64,000 bases of DNA, taken from positions 1-64,000 of the forward strand of contig JAFRTG010000009.1 of the NCBI GenBank assembly GCA_017427265.1, given 5' to 3'. A program made the translations under genes and the position numbers. The stretch is from Oscillospiraceae bacterium. GTDB lineage: Bacteria; Bacillota; Clostridia; Oscillospirales; Ruminococcaceae. The first letter of the stretch is position 1; each line of letters starts with the position of its first letter. This document shows, piece by piece, positions 8,091-16,825 of this stretch. The notes under the pieces are model-generated. The model saw only the letters and a program-made list of their open reading frames with translations. It was not told where the DNA came from and made no database searches.

Positions 8091-8879
8091 TCACTTCTTT
8101 TTCTTCTTGGCCTTCGCAGCGCGTTCGGCACGCAGTCTGCGCTGTTCCTCATTCTGCATGCGCTGCAGCAGCTGCTCCCGGCGGATCCGGAACATCGGCA
8201 CCTCCGCAAGTCCGGTGGCACGGCAGACGAACTGCTCACCCGTCCGGATTATGCGCATGGCCGCATTCAGATCGCGCTTTGTCCCGATGCCGTCCGCATA
8301 GCAGTCCGCAAGGAAAAATGCGGTCCGCGTATGGGCAGCAAGGAGCTCCTTCTGCTTCTGCGCAAAATCAACAAAGTTTTTCTGCGTATAGAACGCCCAG
8401 TAAATGCGGATCATCCGCTCCTCCTGCAGCGCCCACTGATACGCCTTTTCGTGATCGACAGGAAAGCCGGCCTTTCCGGAGCGGAAGCACCGTGCGAGCT
8501 TTTCCATCGCATCATACGAACCGTTTTCCGCGGCAGTTTCCAGCCATTGCTGACACTTCTGCGGATCCGGCGCAAGCAGTCTGCCGTTCAGATAGAATCC
8601 GGCCAGCAGGGACTGTGCATCCTGCACGCCGAGCTCTGCGGCCTTCAGAAGATAATCATAGGCCTTCTGATTGTCCTGCTCCGCACCGAGCGTTCCGAAA
8701 TAATACCGCTGACCGAGCTCCAGCAGCACGCCGCGCTCGTCTTCCTGCGCATGGCGCTCCAGGTCTGCAAGCGGAAACGCTTCATAAGGACGGTATACCG
8801 TTACCGGATCGCCGCCGTTTTCCGGCACAAACTGCACGGCCGCAGCCGGAAGATAGGACGGCATGATCTGTTCTTTCAT
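8091..8879 (-). CDS. Sel1-repeat (SLR) protein
   Basis: 262 residues with at least three Sel1-like helical repeats. Examples are KAYDYLLKAAELGVQDAQSL followed by LAGFYLNGR, and CQQWLETAAENGSYDAMEKL followed by ARCFRSGK. These repeats form solenoids that bind other proteins. No signal peptide or enzyme motif is visible, so it is a cytoplasmic adaptor of unknown partner. A Lys-rich tail (AERAAKAKKKKK) is odd and could bind nucleic acid or ribosomes, which would suit the coupling to typA. AAGGAGG with 6-nt spacing fixes the ATG. Confidence 0.75.
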   Translation of the reverse strand: MKEQIMPSYLPAAAVQFVPENGGDPVTVYRPYEAFPLADLERHAQEDERGVLLELGQRYYFGTLGAEQDNQKAYDYLLKAAELGVQDAQSLLAGFYLNGRLLAPDPQKCQQWLETAAENGSYDAMEKLARCFRSGKAGFPVDHEKAYQWALQEERMIRIYWAFYTQKNFVDFAQKQKELLAAHTRTAFFLADCYADGIGTKRDLNAAMRIIRTGEQFVCRATGLAEVPMFRIRREQLLQRMQNEEQRRLRAERAAKAKKKKK

Positions 8880-8907
8880 CCAATATCCCTCCTTTTCGCA
8901 ACATCTG

Positions 8908-8937
8908 ATTATAACACCGCCGGGCGCCTTCTGTCAA
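8908..8937 (-). promoter_or_regulatory. Promoter of the SLR-typA operon
   Basis: Minus-strand TTGACA, 18-nt spacer, TATAAT. Confidence 0.8.
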
Positions 8938-9143
8938 GTTTTCGTCTGATTTTTTCCGGATTCGGAGCAAATTTCAGGCATTCGCCCTGATTTTTGTAAC
9001 ATTTATCAGGAACCGCTGCGCAAAAAATACCGTTTGCAGAAAAAATTTCCAATCGCATGTAACCTTTCCGCGCAGCTGCGGTCTATATAGACAGAAGCAA
9101 TCAGATACGCACACCGGTTCACTGACCGAAAGGAGAATCAGCC

Positions 9144-10202
9144 GTGAAACACTCACACCGTTTATTATCCGTACTGACCGCTGCAGCCGCAGCAATCAGC
9201 ACACTCCCCTGCATGTTCCCCGTATCTGCCGAAACAGAACAGACTGAGGCTGCACAGCCGCAGGTTATCATGCGGGAACCCGCCCCGCCGATGTTTATCC
9301 CGTGGCACGCGGTCAACGATTATACACCTTCAGAAGAAGCGGCGGATCTGTATCCGCTGGCTGACGGCGGCATGTACGGCGGACAGGTCTATTCAGACGG
9401 CACCAGCGCTTGTCTGATCTCGCCGCTGCGGGACTGCTTTGCGCTCAGAATCAAGCGCAATATCCTGGCCGGAAAGCCGATAGCGGATTCGGACACGCAG
9501 AAGCGTGTGGATGCACTCCTTGAAGAATACACCGAACGCACCGGCTTCAATATCAACGGCTCGCTTGTCATTTTCCAGAACGCCGCCGCATTTACGCCGG
9601 ATGAAATAGATGCGGTACGCGACAGATTCTGCAAAGCCGGGCTGATCGACGGCTTCTATTATCCCGGCGAGGTCGCATATATCAGCGGGCTTCGGTATGA
9701 CCGCACATCGCTCCTGACCTACGCGCTCGCAGAACAGGTTGACACAGAGGCTGTTCAGAACTGGCTGGACGGGACACATCCCGGCTGCACCGTCAAAACG
9801 CTTGAGGCCAATCCGGAGGACGGTTTTCCGGAAGGAAATGTGCCCGGTTACCGCATCGAAACGGAGGCAGAGCTGACATTCGAGGAGCAGTTCCGCATCG
9901 CCGTTGAGATCTGGCAGAACTTTGACATCAAGCCCTATGAGGAATATCTTCATATTTTCGATCCGCTGAAGGCCGTCCATATCAACAGTCTGGAGCAGTA
10001 CGGCGACCTGAACCTCGACGGTGAGACCGATGTCACGGACGCTGTGATGATGGCGAAGTTCATCTCCGGCGATTCCACGCTGCAGATCTGCGACACCGGC
10101 CTGAAAAATGCAATGCGTTATTCGAGGGACAATACCCTTGACGCTGATGACCTGACGCTCCTGCTGCAGTTCATCTGCAAGCTCGTATCTATCTGCGAAT
10201 AA
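9144..10202 (+). CDS. Secreted dockerin-bearing protein, unknown N-domain
   Basis: 352 residues with a Sec signal peptide (MKHSHRLLSVLTAAAAAIST..., cleavage after VSA). A ~260-residue region follows that I do not recognise. The C-terminus has two dockerin calcium-binding repeats. The first is GDLNLDGETDVTDAVMMAKF; the second (YSRDNTLDADDLTLLLQFI) is degenerate at the first loop positions. Dockerins plug into cohesins, so this protein is a likely ligand of cohesin-like surface proteins such as those at the left of the window. The start is GTG after AAAGGAGA. No glycoside hydrolase signature is visible, so the cargo could be structural or regulatory. Confidence 0.8.
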   Translation: MKHSHRLLSVLTAAAAAISTLPCMFPVSAETEQTEAAQPQVIMREPAPPMFIPWHAVNDYTPSEEAADLYPLADGGMYGGQVYSDGTSACLISPLRDCFALRIKRNILAGKPIADSDTQKRVDALLEEYTERTGFNINGSLVIFQNAAAFTPDEIDAVRDRFCKAGLIDGFYYPGEVAYISGLRYDRTSLLTYALAEQVDTEAVQNWLDGTHPGCTVKTLEANPEDGFPEGNVPGYRIETEAELTFEEQFRIAVEIWQNFDIKPYEEYLHIFDPLKAVHINSLEQYGDLNLDGETDVTDAVMMAKFISGDSTLQICDTGLKNAMRYSRDNTLDADDLTLLLQFICKLVSICE

Positions 10203-10574
10203 ACAGAAAGATCAATCATCCGCCTTCTTCATAAGGGATTCCTTCTTTGATACAGCAATACGCCGCCGGTGTGCCTGACAAACCGGCGGCGTATTGCGTA
10301 CAGGATGATTTGCTTATCATGCACGGGAAAGAATCCGTCTGACGGCGTATGCAGAAAAGCATGTATCTGCGTCCTTCCCGCTGTATCATTCTGCTCAGAA
10401 AACAGATATACCGGACGGAACAGCATTCGCCGCTCCGGCCGGCATTCCCCCTAAATGGCCTTGCGCATATTTCTATATATATTATAGCAAATTCTCCCGT
10501 CAATTACAATGTGCTTTTGTCACCGGTACATGTCCGATTGCGCACTCATGTTCTTTTTCGGCATGAAAAAATAC
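10203..10574. other. Intergenic between dockerin gene and scfA operon
   Basis: Contains a strong 15-bp hairpin (10256-10296) and no credible ORF. Minus-strand frames here lack ribosome binding sites and cross the hairpin. Confidence 0.5.
10256..10296 (+). terminator. 15-bp perfect hairpin after dockerin gene
   Basis: CAATACGCCGCCGGT pairs perfectly with its complement around a short loop. It lies 54 bp past the stop. Neither side has a T-run, so it is either a non-canonical terminator or an RNA 3'-end stabiliser. Confidence 0.5.
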
Positions 10575-10603
10575 TTGACTTATATGAGAAAGTGTGCTAT
10601 AAT
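10575..10603 (+). promoter_or_regulatory. Promoter of the SCIFF operon
   Basis: TTGACT, 17-nt spacer, TATAAT, about 85 bp upstream of scfA. Confidence 0.85.
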
Positions 10604-10687
10604 GTACAGGAGATTCTGTGCCCGATTCAAAAGGCACGCTCATGCTGCGGTTTTCCGCAGACATCCCATTGTAAGGAGGTTCCTGTT

Positions 10688-10837
10688 ATGCGTCATATCC
10701 AGACGATCGAAACCCGCAATCTTTGCGAAAGCGCAAAGAAGGGCGGCTGCGGCGAGTGCCAGACTTCCTGCCAGTCCGCCTGCAAGACCAGCTGCGGCAT
10801 TGCAAATCAGCAGTGCGAGAGCAAGAAGCAGAAGTAA
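10688..10837 (+). CDS. scfA: SCIFF peptide precursor (six-cysteine RiPP)
   Basis: This 49-residue peptide matches the SCIFF (six cysteines in forty-five) precursor nearly universal in Clostridia. It begins MRHIQTIETRNLC and has the Cys pattern C-x2-C-x3-C-x3-C-x3-C-x6-C from residue 21 to 43, plus one cysteine at 13. The radical SAM enzyme ScfB installs thioether bonds on the peptide; the final function is unknown. The GGAGG site 9 bp before the ATG is strong. A hairpin directly downstream probably lets the short transcript accumulate in excess over the maturase. Usual family length. Confidence 0.95.
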   Translation: MRHIQTIETRNLCESAKKGGCGECQTSCQSACKTSCGIANQQCESKKQK

Positions 10838-10858
10838 TTGCTTCCAACAGTGCAAGCG

Positions 10859-10885
10859 AAATGCCGCCCGTATGTGGCGGCATTT
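10859..10885 (+). terminator. Intra-operon hairpin (attenuator) after scfA
   Basis: A 10-bp perfect stem AAATGCCGCC/GGCGGCATTT with a 7-nt loop and weak T content after it. Placed between the peptide gene and its downstream enzymes, it probably gives partial termination. Confidence 0.65.
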
Positions 10886-10922
10886 GCTGTCTTTCGATCC
10901 CATTTGAAGGAGTTTGAACCTC

Positions 10923-11879
10923 ATGAAAAAAGTATTGAAGCGCATCGGCATCGTGCTGCTTGTTTTTCTGCTGATTGATGTGCTTGCGCTGGCAGGGCTC
11001 TTTCTGTTCCACCGGTACAAGCTGAAACAGGAACAGCCGATCCGGGGACGGACAACCGGCACACCGGTTTCCGTGGATGGCAAAACGATGTATGTCTACA
11101 GCGAAGGCGCGGGACCGCATACCTTTGTATTCATGTCCGGCTTCGGCACAGCCTCCCCGATCTACGATTTCAAGCCGCTGTATTCGATGCTGAGCACCGA
11201 CTACCGCATTGCCGTCGTGGAAAAATTCGGATACGGCTTCAGCGATGAAAGTGATTCGCCGCGGGATCTCAAGACTATGCTCTCCCAGACGCGCACTGCA
11301 CTGACCGGCGCCGGCATCGAAGCGCCGTATATTCTGGTGCCGCATTCGGCATCCGGCATGGAGGCACTCTACTGGGCACAGCAGTACCCGGAAGAAATCG
11401 AAGCAATCACTGCATCGGATATCGTCATGCCGGGCGCCTATGAAATGCAGGATATGTCGCTGATTGCAGACAGAACAATGGCATTGTGTTCGCGGCTCGG
11501 CATCACACGGCTGATTGACATCCGGCAGGTTGAGCCGTGCCTGAACAGCACCCTGCTCACAGATGCCGAGAAGGAAACCGTCAAGGCCCTCAGCTACGCA
11601 CGCAAGAACAATCCGACCGTCATGAACGAAGCATTCATCTGCGTACAGAATATGCAGACGGTCACGGACGGCGGCGTGCCGGACGTTCCGATGCTGTTCT
11701 TTTCGTCAGACAATTATGTTCCCGAAAAGCGCGCGGACTGGCACTACCTGCCGCGAAAGTATACCAATAATGAAGCGGAATACGTGGATCTGCACTGCGG
11801 ACACTACTGCCATGTCGAGGAAGCAGAAAAAATGAATGCGGAGATCCGCCGCTTCGTCAGCGAACTGGAAGGAGACTGA
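10923..11879 (+). CDS. Membrane-anchored alpha/beta hydrolase
   Basis: 318 residues. One N-terminal membrane segment (IGIVLLVFLLIDVLALAGLF) is followed by an alpha/beta-hydrolase fold on the probable outer face. The oxyanion/N-terminal strand is FMSGFGTAS. The nucleophile elbow is PHSASGMEALYWAQ, with Pro replacing the usual Gly, and the catalytic His is in HCGHYCHVEEAEKM. An acidic partner is likely in the DVPMLFFSSDNY region. The gene sits between scfA and scfB in the same operon, so a role in SCIFF processing is possible. It could equally be a co-transcribed esterase. GAAGGAG lies 10 nt before the chosen ATG. Confidence 0.75.
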   Translation: MKKVLKRIGIVLLVFLLIDVLALAGLFLFHRYKLKQEQPIRGRTTGTPVSVDGKTMYVYSEGAGPHTFVFMSGFGTASPIYDFKPLYSMLSTDYRIAVVEKFGYGFSDESDSPRDLKTMLSQTRTALTGAGIEAPYILVPHSASGMEALYWAQQYPEEIEAITASDIVMPGAYEMQDMSLIADRTMALCSRLGITRLIDIRQVEPCLNSTLLTDAEKETVKALSYARKNNPTVMNEAFICVQNMQTVTDGGVPDVPMLFFSSDNYVPEKRADWHYLPRKYTNNEAEYVDLHCGHYCHVEEAEKMNAEIRRFVSELEGD

Positions 11880-11882
11880 CCT

Positions 11883-13262
11883 ATGATTCATCAGTATCAG
11901 CTCGGCGGCTACAACATCGTACTGGACGTCTGCTCCGGCTCCGTCCATGCCGTTGATCCGCTCGCATACGATATGATTGCCATGTATGAGGAGCACCCGC
12001 GGGATGCGGTGATCGCAGCCATGCAGGAAAAATACGGCAATGACGCGGAAATCACCCCGCAGGACATCGAAGAATGCTATGACGATATCACAACGCTCAA
12101 AGAGCAGGGCAAGCTCTTTGCCCCCGATACCTTTGAGCCGATGGCCGGCAAGCTCAAGGAGAAAACCGCCGGCGTCGTCAAGGCACTCTGCCTGCATATC
12201 GCGCACACCTGCAATCTCAACTGCTCGTATTGCTTTGCAAGTCAGGGCAAATATCACGGCGAACGTGCCGTCATGAGCTTTGAGGTCGGCAAACAGGCGC
12301 TCGATTTTCTTGTCGCCAACTCCGGCACGCGCCGAAATCTTGAAGTCGATTTCTTCGGCGGTGAACCGCTCATGAACTTTCAGGTCGTCAAGGATCTGGT
12401 CGCCTATGCGCGCAGCATCGAACAGGAAGCGGGCAAGAACTTCCGCTTTACGCTGACCACGAACGGCCTGCTGATTGACGACGACGTCATTGATTTTGCC
12501 AACCGCGAATGTCACAATGTCGTGCTGTCGCTGGACGGCCGGCAGGAGGTGCATGACCGCTACCGCGTCGATTACGCCGGAAACGGCAGCTGGAGCAAAA
12601 TCGTACCGAAATTCCAGCAGCTGGTCAAGGCACGCGGCGGAAAAGGCTACTACATGCGCGGCACCTTCACGCACGCAAATCCCGATTTTCTGAACGATAT
12701 CAAAGTGATGCTCAAACTCGGCTTCCGGGAGCTGAGCATGGAACCGGTCGTTGCGGCTGAGGGCGATCCCGCCGCACTGACCGAGGACGATCTGCAAATC
12801 GTCATGGATCAGTACGAAAAGCTCGCAGAATTGATGATTGAGCAGCGCAAGAAGGGCGACCCGTTCACATTCTATCATTACATGATCGACCTGACCGGCG
12901 GCCCGTGCATCTACAAGCGGATCTCCGGCTGCGGCTCCGGCACGGAGTACATGGCTGTGACGCCATGGGGCGATCTTTACCCATGTCACCAGTTCGTCGG
13001 CGAGGAAAAATTCAAGCTTGGCGATATCTGGAAGGGCGTCGAAAACAAACGCATTCAGGATGATTTCATGGCATGTAACGTCTACGCGCGGGAAGAATGC
13101 CGGAACTGCTGGGCAAGACTTTACTGCTCCGGCGGCTGTGCCGCGAATGCCTATCACGCGACCGGTTCGGTGCGCGGCGTATACGAATACGGCTGCAAGC
13201 TGTTCCGCAAGCGCATGGAATGTGCCATCATGGCGGAGATTGACCGCCAGTTCTCAAAATGA
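11883..13262 (+). CDS. scfB: Radical SAM SCIFF maturase
   Basis: 459 residues. An N-terminal peptide-recognition (RRE-like) region (MIHQYQLGGYNIVLDVCSGS) precedes the radical SAM core with the CX3CX2C cluster motif HTCNLNCSYCFASQ and the GGEPL motif. A C-terminal SPASM domain follows with Cys-rich segments (CGSGTEYMAVTPWGDLYPCH, then CRNCWARLYCSGGC). The family forms thioether crosslinks in the ScfA peptide. The gene starts 3 nt after the hydrolase stop, and its own stop overlaps the decarboxylase start by 4 nt. Confidence 0.95.
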   Translation: MIHQYQLGGYNIVLDVCSGSVHAVDPLAYDMIAMYEEHPRDAVIAAMQEKYGNDAEITPQDIEECYDDITTLKEQGKLFAPDTFEPMAGKLKEKTAGVVKALCLHIAHTCNLNCSYCFASQGKYHGERAVMSFEVGKQALDFLVANSGTRRNLEVDFFGGEPLMNFQVVKDLVAYARSIEQEAGKNFRFTLTTNGLLIDDDVIDFANRECHNVVLSLDGRQEVHDRYRVDYAGNGSWSKIVPKFQQLVKARGGKGYYMRGTFTHANPDFLNDIKVMLKLGFRELSMEPVVAAEGDPAALTEDDLQIVMDQYEKLAELMIEQRKKGDPFTFYHYMIDLTGGPCIYKRISGCGSGTEYMAVTPWGDLYPCHQFVGEEKFKLGDIWKGVENKRIQDDFMACNVYAREECRNCWARLYCSGGCAANAYHATGSVRGVYEYGCKLFRKRMECAIMAEIDRQFSK

Positions 13263-14590
13263 CAACGCCGGTTTATGATTTCGCAAGAAAATACGCGGAT
13301 TCCGATGCGGTCAGAATGCATATGCCCGGCCACAAGGGAAAGCCGTTTCTCGGCTGCGAGCCGCTTGATCTGACAGAATTTTCCGGTGCGGACGAACTGT
13401 TTGCCCCGCATGGAATCATCGCGGAAAGTGAAGCAAATGCAAGCGAAATCTTCGGCTGTCAGACGGTTTATTCCGCAGAGGGCTCCTCGCTCTGCATCCG
13501 TGCGATGCTCTGGCTGGCAATGCGCGATGCAGTCTCAAAGGGCAGGAAGCCGGTCATTGCGGCCGGACGCAACGCGCACAAGGTCTTTCTGACGGCTGCC
13601 GCTTTGCTGGATATTGAGATTCTCTGGCTGCCGCAGACAGGCTCCTACCTGGAAAGCGCGCAGACATGGGAACAGTGTCTTTCAGCCGTGGACAGGCCGG
13701 CCGCGCTCTATCTGACCAGCCCGGATTATCTCGGCAATCTCGCGGATATCCGCGCAGCTGCTGCGTTTTGTCATGCACATGATATGCTGCTGCTGGTTGA
13801 CAATGCACACGGCGCCTATCTGAAATTTCTGCCGGAATCGCTGCACCCTTCCGATCTCGGCGCTGATCTCTGCTGTGATTCCGCACACAAAACGCTGCCT
13901 GTTCTGACCGGCGGCGCCTATCTGCACATCGGCGGCAGCGCACCGGAAACCGTCCGGAAAAACGCGAAAAATGCGATGAGCCTGTTCGCTTCGACCAGTC
14001 CGAGCTATCTGATTCTCGAATCGCTTGATCTTTGCAATAAATATCTGAAAAAGCAATATCATACAGATTTGCATACACTGACCGGCAAAGTCAGCCGTCT
14101 CAAGGAAGCGCTGATAAGCCGCGGCTGGCAGCTGTCGGGAACAGAACCGGTCAAGCTGACAATCTGTCCGAAGTCCTGCGGATACACCGGGACAAAGCTC
14201 GCCGGCATCCTTGAAAAACACAGTATTTTCGTCGAATTTGCGGATCCGGATTTCACTGTACTGATGATGTCGCCGCAGAATACCGACGACGATCTGCAGG
14301 CTGTGCAGGACATTCTGCTGCAGCTGCCGAAGTTGCCGCCGATCACAGAAAAGCCGCCCGCGATTCCGAAACCGGAGCGGATCCTGACACCGCGGCAGGC
14401 CATGCTGGATTCCGATACGGAAGCGTGCCCTGTTATGCAGTGCAAAGGACGCATCTGCGCGGAATTTGCGATTTCCTGTCCGCCGGCAGTTCCGATTGTC
14501 ATGTGCGGGGAGCGCATCTCCGCCGAGGCCGCTGCCTGTATGCAGTATTACGGCATCACGCACTGCACTGTTATCAAAACTGAACGATAA
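13259..14590 (+). CDS. Orn/Lys/Arg decarboxylase-family PLP enzyme
   Basis: 443 residues of a fold-type I PLP enzyme in the small Gram-positive arginine/lysine decarboxylase group (YaaO/SpeA-like). MHMPGHKGKPFLG at the N-terminus and the PLP-lysine motif CDSAHKTLPVLTGGAYLHI are diagnostic. LLLVDNAHGAYLKFLP carries the Asp that contacts the PLP ring. The substrate (Lys, Arg or Orn) cannot be read from sequence. ATGA overlap with scfB places it in the SCIFF operon, which I consider unusual. A strong terminator follows. Confidence 0.85.
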   Translation: MTTPVYDFARKYADSDAVRMHMPGHKGKPFLGCEPLDLTEFSGADELFAPHGIIAESEANASEIFGCQTVYSAEGSSLCIRAMLWLAMRDAVSKGRKPVIAAGRNAHKVFLTAAALLDIEILWLPQTGSYLESAQTWEQCLSAVDRPAALYLTSPDYLGNLADIRAAAAFCHAHDMLLLVDNAHGAYLKFLPESLHPSDLGADLCCDSAHKTLPVLTGGAYLHIGGSAPETVRKNAKNAMSLFASTSPSYLILESLDLCNKYLKKQYHTDLHTLTGKVSRLKEALISRGWQLSGTEPVKLTICPKSCGYTGTKLAGILEKHSIFVEFADPDFTVLMMSPQNTDDDLQAVQDILLQLPKLPPITEKPPAIPKPERILTPRQAMLDSDTEACPVMQCKGRICAEFAISCPPAVPIVMCGERISAEAAACMQYYGITHCTVIKTER

Positions 14591-14593
14591 GAA

Positions 14594-14622
14594 AAGGCGC
14601 TGATTGCTGCATCAGCGCCTTT
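14594..14622 (+). terminator. Terminator of the SCIFF operon
   Basis: An 11-bp stem AAGGCGCTGAT/ATCAGCGCCTT with a 6-nt loop followed by TTTTC. The converging gene on the other strand may also use it. Confidence 0.9.
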
Positions 14623-14639
14623 TTCATGCTTCATTTGTA

Positions 14640-15116
14640 TCAGTCGGGAATGATCTCCACGGTCTTCATGACCTGCGGCTGCAGCGGCTTGTCGGAATAA
14701 TCCGTCTGCACGCCTGCAATCTCGTCCACAACATCCAGACCCTCAACGATCTCACCGAACGCAGCATAGTTGCCGTCCAGATACGGCGCATCTGCGTGCA
14801 TAATGAAGAACTGCGAGCCTGCGCTGTCCGGGTTCTGCGCGCGCGCCATCGAGAGCACGCCGCGGGTATGCTTCAGCGGGTTGTTCACGCCGTTTGCGAG
14901 GAACTCGCCCTTGATGTGCCAGCCGGGGCCGCCCATGCCGGTTCCATCCGGGCAGCCGCCCTGAATCATAAAACCGGAGATGATTCTGTGGAAGGTCAGG
15001 CCGTTGTAAAAGCCTTCCTTTACGAGCTTTTCAAAGTTCTCGCAGGAGATCGGAGCACAGTCCGGACGCAGGCGGAACTTCATCTGCTTGCCGTTTTCCA
15101 TTGTAATAACGATCAT
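14640..15116 (-). CDS. Cyclophilin-type peptidyl-prolyl isomerase
   Basis: 158 residues from the ATG that follows AGAAAGGA. FHRIISGFMIQGGCPDGTGM is the cyclophilin catalytic Arg/Phe/Gln region, and FFIMHADAPYLDGNYAAFGE is the C-terminal signature. There is no signal peptide, so it is a cytoplasmic folding catalyst that isomerises Xaa-Pro bonds. Length is standard for single-domain bacterial cyclophilins. It lies 42 nt downstream of the AAA+ gene, probably in the same transcript. Confidence 0.93.
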   Translation of the reverse strand: MIVITMENGKQMKFRLRPDCAPISCENFEKLVKEGFYNGLTFHRIISGFMIQGGCPDGTGMGGPGWHIKGEFLANGVNNPLKHTRGVLSMARAQNPDSAGSQFFIMHADAPYLDGNYAAFGEIVEGLDVVDEIAGVQTDYSDKPLQPQVMKTVEIIPD

Positions 15117-15158
15117 AATACTATCCTTTCTCACACAGACTTTCGTCTGATCTTGCAC

Positions 15159-16721
15159 TCAATTCAGTTCGATGCCGGTCACATCGTCAATGGTCAGTGT
15201 TTCAAGCTGACCGTTTGTCGGAGAATCAATCGCGGCAAGGCGGTTTGCCTGATTCGTAATCGCGCGCTCGTAGAAGTTGCGGATATCACGCGCATTTGCG
15301 AATGTTTTGAGGTTCTGGCCGCAGCGCTCGATGAAGAATTCGAGCACAGCCTTTTCGGCCTCCTCCGTCACCTTCATACCGGATTTCGTGCAGATGCTCT
15401 TGAAGATATCCAGCAGCTCGTCCGGCATATAGTCCTCAAATGTAATAATCTTGTTAAAGCGCGAACGCAGACCCGGATTGCTGTCGAGGAATTCCATCAT
15501 CAGATCGGAATAGCCCGCAACAATGACAATCAGGTCGTCGCGGCTGTCCTCCATCGCTTTCAGCAGCGTATTGACGGCCTCCTGACCGAAATCACCCTTG
15601 CCGGTGTTCGATGTCAGCGCATAGGCCTCGTCGATAAACAGCACGCCGCCCATTGCCGAATCAATGACCTCTTTGGTCTTGATCGCGGTCTGGCCGACAT
15701 AGCCGGAAACGAGACCGGAGCGGTCTACCTCGACCAGCTGTCCCTTGCTCAGAACGCCGAGGCTCTTGTAGATCCCGGCGAGAATACGCGCAACGGTCGT
15801 TTTACCGGTACCCGGATTGCCGAGGAACGCCATATGCAGCGTCATGGCACCCTGCGGCATACCTCTGTCCTCACGCATCTTGCGGACGCGGATCAGATTG
15901 ATGAGGCTGTTCAGATCCTGCTTCACGGCCTGCAGACCGGTCAGATCCTCGAGCTTCTGCAGCTGTTCCTCCAGCGTCAGCTCCTTTTCTTCCTGCTTCT
16001 GTTCAGCCTGCTGGTTCTGCTGCTGATTCTGCTGCTGGAACGGATTGATCGGTGCACCGTTCTGGTTCTGCGGCGCATTGTTCTGCGGCTGATTGTTATT
16101 GAACGGCACCGAACCGTTCGGAATATTCACCGGCGGAACCGGATTGCCCCACGGAGAATTTCCGCCCTGTCCGGGGAAGAACGGACGCTTCGCCATCTCC
16201 TCGCGGCGCTTCTGCTCACGGATCATGTTCTCCCAGTTTGTGATGTACTCCATGCGGAAATTGCGGAGTGCAAGCACCAGTGCGCCGAGGTCGCGCATGA
16301 CAAAACGGTCTGCGACGCCGTTGTCGATCGTCATGAATTCCAGACCTGCCTGATTGACAAATTCAATGAAAGCCAAACTGGTCGGGCCGATCGGCGATGT
16401 TTCGAGATCCATTTTCAGAAACGGCATCATCATCGTAATCATACTGTCCTTCAGACTGTACTTCGTGATCTTGCTGCTGACATTGAATCGGTCAATCTGA
16501 TCGGCCGACATCGTATAGCCGAGCGCATCATTCAGATAGGCAATCTCCGCCATGGAGATATTGCCGTTGCTGCTGCTCAGATACACATAAAATTTCAGCA
16601 TGGTGAAGCGGAGATAATCCTGCATGGATTTCCCCTGCACGCCGACATGATACCCTTTTTCGTCACAGCGTGCACAGTTATCATAAACCTGTGCCAGCTG
16701 TTTTGCGACTGCGTCCTGCAT
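15159..16721 (-). CDS. CbbX/SpoVK-type AAA+ ATPase with N-terminal domain
   Basis: 520 residues from the ATG behind GGGAGGA. Residues ~1-170 form a helical domain of unknown family. Residues ~200-250 are a Gln/Asn/Pro-rich low-complexity linker (QQQNQQQNQQ). The C-terminal AAA+ module of the CbbX/SpoVK/EccA group has Walker A LGNPGTGKTTVARI, Walker B GVLFIDEAYAL and arginine-finger segment NPGLRSRFNKII. Relatives remodel protein complexes, in sporulation or type VII secretion; no such partners are next to this gene. The Q/N-rich linker is unusual in bacteria. Confidence 0.8.
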   Translation of the reverse strand: MQDAVAKQLAQVYDNCARCDEKGYHVGVQGKSMQDYLRFTMLKFYVYLSSSNGNISMAEIAYLNDALGYTMSADQIDRFNVSSKITKYSLKDSMITMMMPFLKMDLETSPIGPTSLAFIEFVNQAGLEFMTIDNGVADRFVMRDLGALVLALRNFRMEYITNWENMIREQKRREEMAKRPFFPGQGGNSPWGNPVPPVNIPNGSVPFNNNQPQNNAPQNQNGAPINPFQQQNQQQNQQAEQKQEEKELTLEEQLQKLEDLTGLQAVKQDLNSLINLIRVRKMREDRGMPQGAMTLHMAFLGNPGTGKTTVARILAGIYKSLGVLSKGQLVEVDRSGLVSGYVGQTAIKTKEVIDSAMGGVLFIDEAYALTSNTGKGDFGQEAVNTLLKAMEDSRDDLIVIVAGYSDLMMEFLDSNPGLRSRFNKIITFEDYMPDELLDIFKSICTKSGMKVTEEAEKAVLEFFIERCGQNLKTFANARDIRNFYERAITNQANRLAAIDSPTNGQLETLTIDDVTGIELN

Positions 16722-16825
16722 GATCTGTTCCTCCCTGTACTGCACCGTCAATACGGCATATGCTGCGCAGACGGTTTGATATGCGGTTTCCCCGTATCCC
16801 GGTAAACGGAAATATCCTGTCCGGA

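Noticed and set aside
10216-10503. Minus-strand ORFs between dockerin gene and scfA
   Set aside because: They cross a perfect 15-bp hairpin, lack ribosome binding sites and show no protein-like motif.
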